From Mucilaginibacter sp. (GTDB lineage: Bacteria > Bacteroidota > Bacteroidia > Sphingobacteriales > Sphingobacteriaceae): a stretch of DNA of 64,000 nucleotides. Made by a program: the position numbers and the translations under genes. Below are positions 55,689 through 63,943 of this stretch, one piece after another. Under the pieces are notes generated by a model. That model was not told where the DNA came from. It searched no databases and worked only from the letters and a program-made list of their open reading frames with translations. Numbering within the stretch: the first letter of the stretch is position 1; each line of letters begins with the position of its first letter. The stretch spans positions 1 to 64,000 of the forward strand of contig JAUCSE010000092.1 in the NCBI GenBank assembly GCA_030445275.1, read 5' to 3'.

Positions 55689-58274
55689 ATGAGGCCTGGT
55701 AAAAACCTGTTCAATTTTTTACTCCTGTTTTTAACAGGCATTTTTCTGTCGGGTTCACTCAGTTCGAAGGCGCAAATCTCTGGAGATAGTATCAAACTGG
55801 CCATTGAGCCAACTTATAATAATGTAAGCAAAACCCATCGCTTTTTTCTTGGCGAAAACTATCGACAATTATGGTCGGCCCCGGTTAAATTCAGGATATT
55901 TCATATTGCCACAGAAAAAGGCGGGCTGAAAATTTTGCAAAGGGGCGGGGGACAGCAAACCAAATCATTACGCCTTCAAGATTCAACCGGACAACAATGG
56001 GTATTAAGAACTATCCAGAAGTACCCGGAGAAAGGGCTGCCGGCCGATCTCAGACCAACAGTAGCCAAAGACATATTACAGGATCAGGTATCGGCCGCTC
56101 ACCCGTTTTCGGCATTAACCGTACCTCCGTTGGCTCAAATATTGGGCATCCCACATTCCAATCCGCAAATGGTTTATGTACCTGATGACCCGGCTTTGGG
56201 TGATTACCGGAAGGACTTTGCCAACCAGGTATTTTTATTCGAGGAGCGTGAACCGCTGGATGCTGACAAAACAGATAACACAACAAAAGTTCAGCGGAAA
56301 CTGCAGGATGATAATGATAACCGGGCTGATGAAAAGATAGTTTTAAGAGCACGCCTGCTAGATATGCTTTTGGGCGACTGGGACAGGCATGAAGACCAAT
56401 GGCGCTGGGAAAAGATAGATGGTAAGCATGAAACCATTTACGAACCCGTGCCCCGCGACCGTGACCAGGTATATTATAAAACATCGGGTTTACTTCCCTG
56501 GATAGTTGCTCATCAATGGTTAAAAGCAAAATTTCAGGGTTATAGTAATGAAATAAGGGATATTAATGGCTGGAATTTTAATGCCCGATACTTTGACCGT
56601 TATTTCTTAAATGGCTTAGATGAAGATGACTGGAAAGAGCAGATAGCCTATGTTCAGGCTAAATTGACCGACGATGTTATTAATAAGGCCATCAAATTGC
56701 TGCCTGATACTATTTATCAACTATCAGGTAAAGAGATAGCAGCTAAAATGATAGCCCGCAGAAACATACTTGCCAAACAAGCTTTGGAGTACTATCATTT
56801 TATATCCAGGGAAGTAGAAATACCCGCAAGTGATAAAACGGATAAGTTTACCATAAATAATGAAAACGATGGTAACTTAACCGTAACCGTTAACAAAATA
56901 AAGAAGGATGGCAGTATTGATAAAGTAACGTATCACCGCACATTTAAACCCGATGTAACTAAGGAAGTAAGATTGTACGGCTTTGCCGGCGAGGATGTTT
57001 TTTCGGTAACCGGAGATAAACCATCACCAATAAAAGTACGCATGGTTGGCGGCGATGGCGTGGATAGTTTTTATGTAGACAAAAACCTGCATAACAAGCG
57101 CAATTTATATGTGTATGACCGCTCTGATCAGCAAAACAAACTACCTGATGCTTCTCAGGCAAAAAATAAAACATCTACAGATACAGCGGTAAACAGTTAT
57201 AACAAAACCAGTTATGTGTATGACCGATTTGAGCCTATTATACTGGCTAATTACAGTAACGATATTGGTATACTGTTGATAGGAGGTTTCTCCTATGAGA
57301 AACATGGTTTTCGGAAGGAACCATATGCTTTCAGGGAAGAGTTTTTAACCAATTACTCAATTGGTCGCAAATCATTTTTGTTTACCTATTTTGCGGAATG
57401 GAAAAAAGCTATTGGTAACAATGATTTGGCTATTAATGTATTGTCAAGAGGCCCGAGCAATCTTAGCAACTTCTTTGGTATTGGCAACAACACTGTTTTC
57501 GTGAATAAAGGCGATAAGGATATGTCCTATTACCGCAATCGCTATGATTATGTTACCGGCGACGTTTCCCTGTACCACGCTTATGGTAATCTTCGTTTAA
57601 GTGCAGGCGTAGCAGGGCAATTTTACAATAGCCGGGCATCAAACAATACCAAGCGATTCTTGAATGATTATAATGCTTTGCATCCTGATGAAACTGTATT
57701 TGGAACCAAGGTTTATGCGGGGATACTAACTACCGCCAAATTAGATACCCGTAATAAAGGTACCCTGCCTACCAAAGGCATTTATTGGAATACCACATTA
57801 AGCGGATTTACCAGTGTAAATGGCCGGAAAACTACTTATGGACAAATCCTGTCAGAGTTTAGCTTTTATTTAAATCCTGGGCACGATTCTGTTTTTGTAA
57901 TTGCCAACCGTACCGGTGCAGGCACAACGGTTGGTAATGCCACCTATTTTCAACTGATGAAACTGGGTGGTGCACAAAACTTCAGAGGTTTTCATACCAA
58001 TAGGTTTACCGGTAAGACTATAGCTTATAACAATCTTGAGGTACGATTAAAAGTGCTTGACTTTACCTCATACTTGCTTCCCGGCTCATTGGGTCTGATC
58101 GGGTTTAATGACGTAGGTCGTGTTTGGACACCCGGCGAATCATCAGACCAATGGCATGATGGTTACGGTGGGGGTATATATCTGATACCGGCACAGTTGG
58201 TGCTTATTGAGGGCGTAGTGGGTTTCTCAAAAGAGGGGGCCTTACCTTATATATCCGTTGGGTTTAGGTTTTAA
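55689..58274 (+). CDS. Omp85 barrel protein with N-terminal CotH/HipA-like kinase-like domain
   Basis: The 861-residue protein has a signal peptide (about 1-29). Residues about 80-330 look like an atypical kinase: TKSLRLQDSTGQQWVLRTIQK resembles an ATP-lobe strand pair, GDWDRHEDQ (229-237) a catalytic loop and YEPVPRDRDQVYY (251-263) the metal-binding segment, in the manner of CotH or HipA kinases. A middle domain (about 385-480) is beta-rich. Residues about 500-861 form a BamA/TamA-type Omp85 barrel with LGGAQNFRGFHTNRF and the C-terminal strand ISVGFRF. No POTRA repeats are apparent. A soluble enzyme-like domain on an Omp85 barrel would face the periplasm or cell surface. The barrel is firmly assigned; the kinase similarity is my reading of motifs. 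Confidence 0.75.
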   Translation: MRPGKNLFNFLLLFLTGIFLSGSLSSKAQISGDSIKLAIEPTYNNVSKTHRFFLGENYRQLWSAPVKFRIFHIATEKGGLKILQRGGGQQTKSLRLQDSTGQQWVLRTIQKYPEKGLPADLRPTVAKDILQDQVSAAHPFSALTVPPLAQILGIPHSNPQMVYVPDDPALGDYRKDFANQVFLFEEREPLDADKTDNTTKVQRKLQDDNDNRADEKIVLRARLLDMLLGDWDRHEDQWRWEKIDGKHETIYEPVPRDRDQVYYKTSGLLPWIVAHQWLKAKFQGYSNEIRDINGWNFNARYFDRYFLNGLDEDDWKEQIAYVQAKLTDDVINKAIKLLPDTIYQLSGKEIAAKMIARRNILAKQALEYYHFISREVEIPASDKTDKFTINNENDGNLTVTVNKIKKDGSIDKVTYHRTFKPDVTKEVRLYGFAGEDVFSVTGDKPSPIKVRMVGGDGVDSFYVDKNLHNKRNLYVYDRSDQQNKLPDASQAKNKTSTDTAVNSYNKTSYVYDRFEPIILANYSNDIGILLIGGFSYEKHGFRKEPYAFREEFLTNYSIGRKSFLFTYFAEWKKAIGNNDLAINVLSRGPSNLSNFFGIGNNTVFVNKGDKDMSYYRNRYDYVTGDVSLYHAYGNLRLSAGVAGQFYNSRASNNTKRFLNDYNALHPDETVFGTKVYAGILTTAKLDTRNKGTLPTKGIYWNTTLSGFTSVNGRKTTYGQILSEFSFYLNPGHDSVFVIANRTGAGTTVGNATYFQLMKLGGAQNFRGFHTNRFTGKTIAYNNLEVRLKVLDFTSYLLPGSLGLIGFNDVGRVWTPGESSDQWHDGYGGGIYLIPAQLVLIEGVVGFSKEGALPYISVGFRF

Positions 58275-58288
58275 GAATATTAAAAACG

Positions 58289-58389
58289 CGTCATTGCGAG
58301 GCACGAAGTAATCTCTATGCTATACAGAGCGAATATAAATGCATAATTGACCTGCCTATGTAGAGATTGCTTCGTGCCTCGCAATGACG
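58289..58389. repeat. Dispersed inverted repeat CGTCATTGCGAGGCACGAAG
   Basis: Arms of 29 bp (58289-58317 and 58361-58389) are complementary except for one G-U position, around a 43-nt spacer. This sequence type recurs in many Bacteroidota genomes. It lies between the convergent Omp85 and DAC genes and could act as a terminator in both directions. Confidence 0.85.
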
Positions 58390-58414
58390 TGATGGAGATA
58401 AATTGTTTAGTTTT

Positions 58415-58448
58415 CACTCCCTCTCCTTTGGAGAGGGCCAGGGTGAGG
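58415..58448. repeat. Short dispersed repeat CCCTCTCC-TTT-GGAGAGGG
   Basis: A perfect 8-bp stem (58419-58426 with 58430-58437) is followed by CCAGGGTGAGG, a widespread intergenic hairpin in this group. It abuts the stop codon of the DAC-domain gene and probably terminates it on the minus strand. Confidence 0.65.
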
Positions 58449-59636
58449 TTATAACAGCAAAATATCAATCTGATGAGCATGAACCATATCGACCACTGGC
58501 GACCATGCAAAAACCGTAAAACGGCCATCCTGTGAAGCTACCAGTGCAATTGCATCCTTTTGATCAAACACAAACTGAGCTGCAGACAAATGCCTGGTAC
58601 CACCATTTTGGGCCGGATGGATTATCTTGGTTGAGCAGCCAACCACAGGTTCGGTGACAATAATTTCTTCAACCCTGGTGCTTCTTGACGAGCGACCGAT
58701 CTTAGCGCCGAAGGCAAGCAGTTCGTGCTTGTCATTAATTACAGTTGCACCATCAATAGAGGTTAGCCCGCCAATGGTATCAACAGCTCTACGTAGTTTT
58801 TCCTGCCAGGAAGTATGATATTTCTCAATCCCCTCATGTATCATCAGATCAGTAAGGCCAGAAAAAGCCGGGGAAACCGGGTAGGATATAGGGGTAATGA
58901 TGGATTCCATCCAGTCATCATTACCGGTAGGCACAACCAATAATATTCCGCCGCGCCTGTGAGCCTGCATAGAGGCAGCCAATTGTACCAGCACGTTTAC
59001 CGGATCGTTCCATGACGATGGCAGGGTAAAATCAAGCATGGAGGTTAGTATAGTAGGGCAGTCTGAAAGGGTAGACCCCTGTTCGTCCACAATTTTTATA
59101 TCATCACCTTTTAAAATGGCAATATTCACAAATTTGCCAAAGCCATCAACCCGACGATGTTTAATAACCAGTAAACCCGGCTCTATAACTTCAAGCACAA
59201 AACAATAGGCAGGTATGGCAAGGGTGGTACCCCATACGTAAAGTTCGCCATCCTCAATCCATACCCCCAAATGTATGCCCGGTTGTTGAACAGCTGAGGC
59301 GAACTTGGTTAAAATATTGGGAGCAAGCGGTATTTTATGACCAAACAACAATGGTTGCCCGGCACTTTCAGGGGGCAGAAATGCCAGCGTAAATTTTGGT
59401 GAATACCCCTCTTCACGGCGCAGACTGGCCCAAAAGGCAATGTCAACTATGTTTTCAATTATATTTATATCTGGAGTAGGCGCAGCAAGGTCGGCGGTAT
59501 TTGCTTCGGCACTCACCTTAGAGTGAAAATGCTTAAAATGCCGCTCAATTGATGGAGCTACAATCCGGGCAGCTTTATAAGTAGGTTCAGAAGTAGTGCT
59601 GCTGGTTTTCATTTTTAAGGAGTAAGATTCAGGCAT
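58449..59636 (-). CDS. DAC-domain protein (putative diadenylate cyclase) with N-terminal sensor
   Basis: The 395-residue soluble protein has an N-terminal region (about 25-200) resembling the DACNV-type sensor domain and a C-terminal DAC domain (about 215-380). DAC catalytic motifs are visible: DGA at 295-297 and GTRH at 346-349 (canonically GTRHRAA, here GTRHLSA). DAC enzymes condense two ATP to cyclic di-AMP, which governs potassium and cell-wall balance. It is unlike membrane-bound CdaA (no transmembrane helices) and lacks the DNA-binding part of DisA. A second start at 59612 is possible. It is alone, divergent from the Crp/Fnr gene. Confidence 0.8.
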   Translation of the reverse strand: MPESYSLKMKTSSTTSEPTYKAARIVAPSIERHFKHFHSKVSAEANTADLAAPTPDINIIENIVDIAFWASLRREEGYSPKFTLAFLPPESAGQPLLFGHKIPLAPNILTKFASAVQQPGIHLGVWIEDGELYVWGTTLAIPAYCFVLEVIEPGLLVIKHRRVDGFGKFVNIAILKGDDIKIVDEQGSTLSDCPTILTSMLDFTLPSSWNDPVNVLVQLAASMQAHRRGGILLVVPTGNDDWMESIITPISYPVSPAFSGLTDLMIHEGIEKYHTSWQEKLRRAVDTIGGLTSIDGATVINDKHELLAFGAKIGRSSRSTRVEEIIVTEPVVGCSTKIIHPAQNGGTRHLSAAQFVFDQKDAIALVASQDGRFTVFAWSPVVDMVHAHQIDILLL

Positions 59637-59765
59637 TAATTTACCTTGTTTATTTAATTATAATCTCAAAAATAATGCTTATTAATTGCGGGCACAAGCA
59701 AATACCTCAAAATTGCAATTGCCGGATAATTCTGTTTTGATTAAGTTATATCTTTATTCTTTACT

Positions 59766-60350
59766 ATGTACGATATACTTATTCAATACATCACTGATTA
59801 TTCATCGGTAATCTTATCCGATGAAGAGTCTACATTAATACAGGAGGCTTTTAAACCTAAAAAGCTACGTAAAAGACAATACCTTTTGCAGGAGGGTGAT
59901 ATATGTAAATATCTCTCCTTTATTACTAAAGGAGCATTACGTCAATATACCGTGGATGATAAAGGTGTAGAGCATATTGTAAGATTTGGCATTGAGCGCT
60001 GGTGGGTGGCGGATTATGAAGCATTTATTAATCAAACCCCAAGCAAATACCATATTGACGCAGTAGAAGATTCGGAATTATTACAAATAACAAATGAACG
60101 TCTGGAAGAATTAAAAAGACAGGTTCCGGCTATTGTTGTAATGATAAAAAAAATGGATCAACGAAGTTATATCTCACACCAAAAAAGAATACATTCAGCT
60201 ATTAGTCATACCGCCGAAGATCGCTATACTGACCTGCTGAACACCTATCCCGAATTAATACAGCGTTTTCCTCAAAACATGATCGCTTCATACCTGGGCA
60301 TTTCTCCTGAAACATTAAGCCGTATCCGTAAGCAAATGACTTTAAAGTAA
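59766..60350 (+). CDS. Crp/Fnr-family transcriptional regulator
   Basis: The 194-residue protein has a cyclic-nucleotide-binding beta-barrel (about 25-115, KRQYLLQEGDICKYLSFITKGALRQY) and a C-terminal winged helix-turn-helix (about 145-190, FPQNMIASYLGISPETLSRIRKQ). It resembles the many Bacteroidota Crp-like proteins that lack the Fnr cysteines. It precedes the MFS transporter gene by 48 bp and may control it. Confidence 0.88.
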   Translation: MYDILIQYITDYSSVILSDEESTLIQEAFKPKKLRKRQYLLQEGDICKYLSFITKGALRQYTVDDKGVEHIVRFGIERWWVADYEAFINQTPSKYHIDAVEDSELLQITNERLEELKRQVPAIVVMIKKMDQRSYISHQKRIHSAISHTAEDRYTDLLNTYPELIQRFPQNMIASYLGISPETLSRIRKQMTLK

Positions 60351-60375
60351 TCACCATACGCTTATAAATTATCCC

Positions 60376-60383
60376 TATTTTTG
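60376..60383 (+). promoter_or_regulatory. Promoter -7 box before the MFS transporter
   Basis: TATTTTTG followed by C fits TAnnTTTG exactly, 15 bp before the ATG at 60399, so the transcript would have a very short leader. No -33 box is evident. Confidence 0.4.
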
Positions 60384-60398
60384 CGCTTTGTAATAAGT

Positions 60399-61571
60399 AT
60401 GGATCAGGTTACAGCTCCGGGGCTATCAAAACTAAGAATTGCCTGTGGAGTATTCTTTTTTATTTCAGGTTTTGGATACTCTTCATGGGCATCGCGCATA
60501 CCATCAATACAACAACAGTTACATTTAAATGAAGGGCAGCTAGGGGCAGTTTTATTTGCTCTACCCATAGGCTTAATGCTTACTATTCCCATCACCGCCA
60601 AAATGCTAAAGCATTTTAGCAGCCGGAGTATTATGCTGGTTGGTGCCATTGCTTTTAACTTGTTACTATGCATACCGGGTTTTACTGCCCATGTATGGCA
60701 ATTGGTGGCACTGCTTTTTTTCTTTGGATCGGCACGTAATATATTTAATCTCTCTGTTAACGCGCAGGCGGTAAGTATACAGTCTTTTTATGATCGATCT
60801 ATCATGGTTACCTTTCATGGTATCTGGAGCCTGGCAGGCTTTGCCGGGGCGGCTGTGGGGTATTTAATGGTATCATTTAATGTAGCGCCATCCTTCCATT
60901 TATTATTTGTAGGTATATTGATGATCATCTTAACGGTGATATTTTATCCGCATGCATATTATCAAAAACCGGTTGCCCAGGCTAACAAATCTGTTTTTTC
61001 GTTACCGGATAAACATTTGCTAAAATTTTCACTGATCTGTTTTGCTTCTATGGCTTGTGAAAATACGATGTATGACTGGAGTGGTATCTATTTCCAGAAA
61101 GTGCTTCATGCCTCCAAACCTGCAGCTACAGCAGCCTTTGTAATTTATATGATATCCATGACTATTGGCAGGTTTACCGGCGATAAATTAGTAGCATCTG
61201 CCGGGATAAAAAAGGTTTTAAGTTTTAGCGGGATCCTGATCCTTGCCGGGTTGTTGTTCGCCGTTATTTTACCTTATACCTATACGGTTTATTTAGGTTA
61301 TGCCATGGTGGGTATGGGGGTATCATGTGTGGTGCCTTTAATTTTTAGCATGGCCGGTAAATCGCAGAGTATGAATACAGGACAGGCACTAGCTGCCATA
61401 TCAACTGTAGGCTATCTGGGCTTTCTGATTATACCACCCGCTGTTGGTTTCATAGCACAAGCTGCAGGTTTGCGCTGGGCATTTGGCATTGTAGCAGGTT
61501 TTGGTGCGCTTATTATTGTTATGGTATCTAAAATTAAAGAAACAAAACCGGCAGTTTCAACAAATCAGTAG
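60399..61571 (+). CDS. MFS transporter
   Basis: The 390-residue protein has 12 predicted transmembrane helices and a major facilitator layout with the FFISGFGYSSWASRIPSIQQQLHL start seen in the YbjJ/fucose-permease-like group. The ATG at 60399 is chosen over a TTG at 60381, which overlaps the -7 box. It exports or imports an unknown compound. It follows the Crp/Fnr gene in the same direction. Confidence 0.85.
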   Translation: MDQVTAPGLSKLRIACGVFFFISGFGYSSWASRIPSIQQQLHLNEGQLGAVLFALPIGLMLTIPITAKMLKHFSSRSIMLVGAIAFNLLLCIPGFTAHVWQLVALLFFFGSARNIFNLSVNAQAVSIQSFYDRSIMVTFHGIWSLAGFAGAAVGYLMVSFNVAPSFHLLFVGILMIILTVIFYPHAYYQKPVAQANKSVFSLPDKHLLKFSLICFASMACENTMYDWSGIYFQKVLHASKPAATAAFVIYMISMTIGRFTGDKLVASAGIKKVLSFSGILILAGLLFAVILPYTYTVYLGYAMVGMGVSCVVPLIFSMAGKSQSMNTGQALAAISTVGYLGFLIIPPAVGFIAQAAGLRWAFGIVAGFGALIIVMVSKIKETKPAVSTNQ

Positions 61572-61594
61572 ATTCTTTTCTGTTGGCGGCTCAC

Positions 61595-61608
61595 TTGACA
61601 AATGTCAA
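61595..61608. promoter_or_regulatory. Inverted repeat TTGACA-AA-TGTCAA
   Basis: A perfect 6-bp-arm palindrome 78 bp before the SDR gene start; it may be an operator. Confidence 0.4.
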
Positions 61609-61643
61609 TGCCATTTTTTGCTTTAAGTCATTTGGTAGGTTTT

Positions 61644-61659
61644 AAGGTGACCCCACCTT
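61644..61659. promoter_or_regulatory. Inverted repeat AAGGTG-ACCC-CACCTT
   Basis: A 6-bp-arm palindrome 27 bp before the SDR start, overlapping a near-consensus -7 box (TAGGTTTT, 61636-61643). It is well placed for a repressor or MerR-type activator. Confidence 0.4.
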
Positions 61660-61660
61660 T

Positions 61661-61682
61661 GTTGTGTAAATAAATACACAAC
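61661..61682. promoter_or_regulatory. Inverted repeat GTTGTGTA-N6-TACACAAC
   Basis: Perfect 8-bp arms with a 6-bp spacer end 4 bp before the SDR ATG. It could be an operator or an mRNA hairpin hiding the start. Confidence 0.5.
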
Positions 61683-61685
61683 AAA

Positions 61686-62543
61686 ATGAAACAAATAATT
61701 TTAGTAACCGGAACAAGTACAGGATTCGGTAAGTTAATAACCCAAACTTTATCAAAAGAAGGCCATACCGTAATCGCGGCTATGCGTGGTGTAAATGATA
61801 AAAATCAGGCAGCTGCACAAGAACTTGCCGCTTTACCAGGTGTCGATGTAGTGGAGCTCGATTTGACCAGTGATACATCGGTACAGGAAGCCATAACACA
61901 AAGCTTAGCCAAATATAGCCGTATTGATGTATTGGTTAATAATGCAGGGGTAACAGGTTTTGGTTTAGCCGAAGCTTATACACTTGACCAGGTAAGGCGG
62001 CTGTTCGAGGTGAATTTTTACGGTGTACTGCGTACCTATAACGCGGTATTGCCATCCATGCGGGCCAATAAAAGCGGCCTGATCATTAATCTTTCTACCG
62101 GCGCCAGTGGTTTTACTGTACCTTTTATGATACCATATATAGCCTCAAAATTTGCGATGGAAGCATTAACAGAAGGATTTCAGCTTGAGTTAAAAGCTTA
62201 CGGTATCGAAAATACATCAATCCAGAGCGGCGTATATCCTACAGGAATGGTCAGCAAAGAAGGTTTTAATGCTGATAAGGAGGATATTATCGCCGCTTAT
62301 GGTGATGATGCTACCAATGCCTTTAACGCTATGGGAAGTGCGATGTTTGGCAAAATGGAGGATTTTAAAATGAATCCGCAAACCATTGCTGATGGTGTGC
62401 TCGAGCTGATCAACAAAGAAAAAGGAACGCGGCCTCTTCGTTTTCCATTGGATGCCATTGCCCAGGGCACAGATCATGAGTTTGTAAAATTAAGGGCTGA
62501 GGTAAAGGATAGGTGGGCTAAAAACTACGGTTTTAACTTATAA
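61686..62543 (+). CDS. Short-chain dehydrogenase/reductase
   Basis: The 285-residue protein shows the classical SDR motifs: TGTSTGFG (8-15) for NAD(P) binding, NNAG (85-88), and Tyr151-X3-Lys155 in PYIASKFAME with Ser137 or Ser141 before it. It reduces or oxidises an unknown carbonyl or alcohol. Its promoter region is crowded with three inverted repeats. It is followed by a hairpin and the DinB gene. Confidence 0.92.
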   Translation: MKQIILVTGTSTGFGKLITQTLSKEGHTVIAAMRGVNDKNQAAAQELAALPGVDVVELDLTSDTSVQEAITQSLAKYSRIDVLVNNAGVTGFGLAEAYTLDQVRRLFEVNFYGVLRTYNAVLPSMRANKSGLIINLSTGASGFTVPFMIPYIASKFAMEALTEGFQLELKAYGIENTSIQSGVYPTGMVSKEGFNADKEDIIAAYGDDATNAFNAMGSAMFGKMEDFKMNPQTIADGVLELINKEKGTRPLRFPLDAIAQGTDHEFVKLRAEVKDRWAKNYGFNL

Positions 62544-62552
62544 TTGCACGGA

Positions 62553-62584
62553 ATAAGGTTCAGCTATTATTTGCTGAACCTTAT
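62553..62584 (+). terminator. Stem-loop after the SDR gene
   Basis: A 12-bp perfect stem (62553-62564 with 62573-62584) and an 8-nt loop, without a T-run. It probably ends or processes the SDR transcript. Confidence 0.6.
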
Positions 62585-62603
62585 CCATTAAAAAACTAAA
62601 AAC

Positions 62604-63128
62604 ATGAGCACGAATATTACAGGAAACAGCACCCAGCCAACAGCGGAACTATTTGTAAAAATGGCCATGTCAAACTGGGAAATACAAAATAGCAGGTTAA
62701 ATAAATTATTGGTTAAATTAACTGATGATCAGCTATTAACCCAAACAGCCCCCGGTCGTAACAGCGGCCTTTATATATTAGGACATTTAACAGCGGTTAA
62801 CGACGGCATGTTCACTTTACTTGAACTAGGTGATAGATTATATCCCCAACTGGAACCTGTTTTTATAAAAAACCCGGACAATTCAGGAATTGAAAAACCT
62901 TCAATAACAGTAGTTAAGGAATATTGGAATACCATGAACGTTTTGCTTAAACAAAAAATGGGTGCCATGCAGCCCCAAGAGTGGTTTACCAAGCACAGCG
63001 CCGTATCAACAGAGGATTTTGAAAAGGAGCCACATCGTAATAAATTGAATATACTGATCAACCGGACTAACCATCAAAGTTATCATTTAGGGCAGCTTAT
63101 TTACCTAAATGATAAGGAATCAGCATAA
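62604..63128 (+). CDS. DinB-family protein
   Basis: The 174-residue protein fits the DinB/YfiT four-helix fold: NSRLNKLLVKLTDDQLL, SGLYILGHLTAVNDGM with a metal-binding His, and NHQSYHLGQLIYL with two more His residues. Members are metal-dependent thiol S-transferases (bacillithiol, mycothiol or others) or related hydrolases. The actual substrate is unknown. It lies between the SDR gene and the TetR gene. Confidence 0.82.
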   Translation: MSTNITGNSTQPTAELFVKMAMSNWEIQNSRLNKLLVKLTDDQLLTQTAPGRNSGLYILGHLTAVNDGMFTLLELGDRLYPQLEPVFIKNPDNSGIEKPSITVVKEYWNTMNVLLKQKMGAMQPQEWFTKHSAVSTEDFEKEPHRNKLNILINRTNHQSYHLGQLIYLNDKESA

Positions 63129-63216
63129 ATATTGTTTACCTGACATTAAAATGAACTGAATTTTACAAAGCGATGGTAATAATAAGTAAGAACGTTTATA
63201 CTTTTGCTTAACGCTG

Positions 63217-63229
63217 TTAAATAATTTAA
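63217..63229. promoter_or_regulatory. TetR operator candidate, site 1
   Basis: TTAAAT-A-ATTTAA, preceded by TG, is a perfect palindrome 13 bp before the TetR start. It matches the site after the gene (63885-63897) except for the central base. Confidence 0.6.
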
Positions 63230-63242
63230 TCACGTAAATAAA

Positions 63243-63860
63243 GTGGCAAGTAAAGATAGAATACAACGCTTAAAAGATGAAACCAGGGTGAATATCCTGG
63301 ATGCATCACTCCACATTGTTAAAGAGGAGGGATGGCAGGCTTTAAGTATGCGTAAAATTGCCGATGTAATTGAATACACCGCACCTATTATATATGAGTA
63401 TTTTGCTAATAAAGAAGCTATACTGCTTGAATTAACCAGAAGGGGATATTTAATATTATCAAGAAACCTGCAAGAGGCAAAGGCACAACATCATCTTCCG
63501 GCAAAACAATTGGAAGCCATGTGGCTGGCTTATTGGAATTTTGCATTTGATAATAAGGAGCTTTACCAGCTGATGTTTGGTGTGGAGATGAACTGTTGCT
63601 GTGACCTGGTAGAGAACCTGCCTGAGTCAGAAAACCCGTTTATACAGTTTAGTGAGGTAATAGTTGATGTGATGGGAGTAGAGAATCCACCTAAGGATAC
63701 TATTTGTTTAAAGTATTATACCTTTTGGTCAGTTGTACATGGTCTTATTTCTATCAATATTCTTAGAAGAGGATATTCTGATGATATGAACCGTCAGGTA
63801 TTAAAAGATGCAATTAGTAGTATTATCAGATCTATCGAAAGGGAGCGCCAAAGAGTTTAA
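63243..63860 (+). CDS. TetR/AcrR-family transcriptional regulator
   Basis: The 205-residue protein starts with GTG (in-frame Ala-Ser-Lys-Asp follow). It has an N-terminal TetR helix-turn-helix (VNILDASLHIVKEEGWQALSMRKIADVIEYTAPIIYEYFANKEAIL) and a ligand-binding C-terminal domain of the WHG type (MWLAYWNFAFDNKELYQLMFG). A palindrome before the gene and a matching one before the next gene suggest that it represses itself and its downstream neighbour. Confidence 0.9.
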   Translation: MASKDRIQRLKDETRVNILDASLHIVKEEGWQALSMRKIADVIEYTAPIIYEYFANKEAILLELTRRGYLILSRNLQEAKAQHHLPAKQLEAMWLAYWNFAFDNKELYQLMFGVEMNCCCDLVENLPESENPFIQFSEVIVDVMGVENPPKDTICLKYYTFWSVVHGLISINILRRGYSDDMNRQVLKDAISSIIRSIERERQRV

Positions 63861-63884
63861 TATTTTCTTAATATTATAACAGTG

Positions 63885-63897
63885 TTAAATTATTTAA
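63885..63897. promoter_or_regulatory. TetR operator candidate, site 2
   Basis: TTAAAT-T-ATTTAA inside the longer palindrome TGTTAAA...TTTAACA, 47 bp before the ATG of the gene cut off by the right edge. Confidence 0.6.
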
Positions 63898-63943
63898 CAT
63901 CGTTAAACAGAGTACAAACATTTACATATAAATACCTACTGAA

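Noticed and set aside
58280..58528. An 82-codon minus-strand ORF at the end of the DAC gene
   Set aside because: It reads through the two dispersed repeats and overlaps the DAC gene in another frame.
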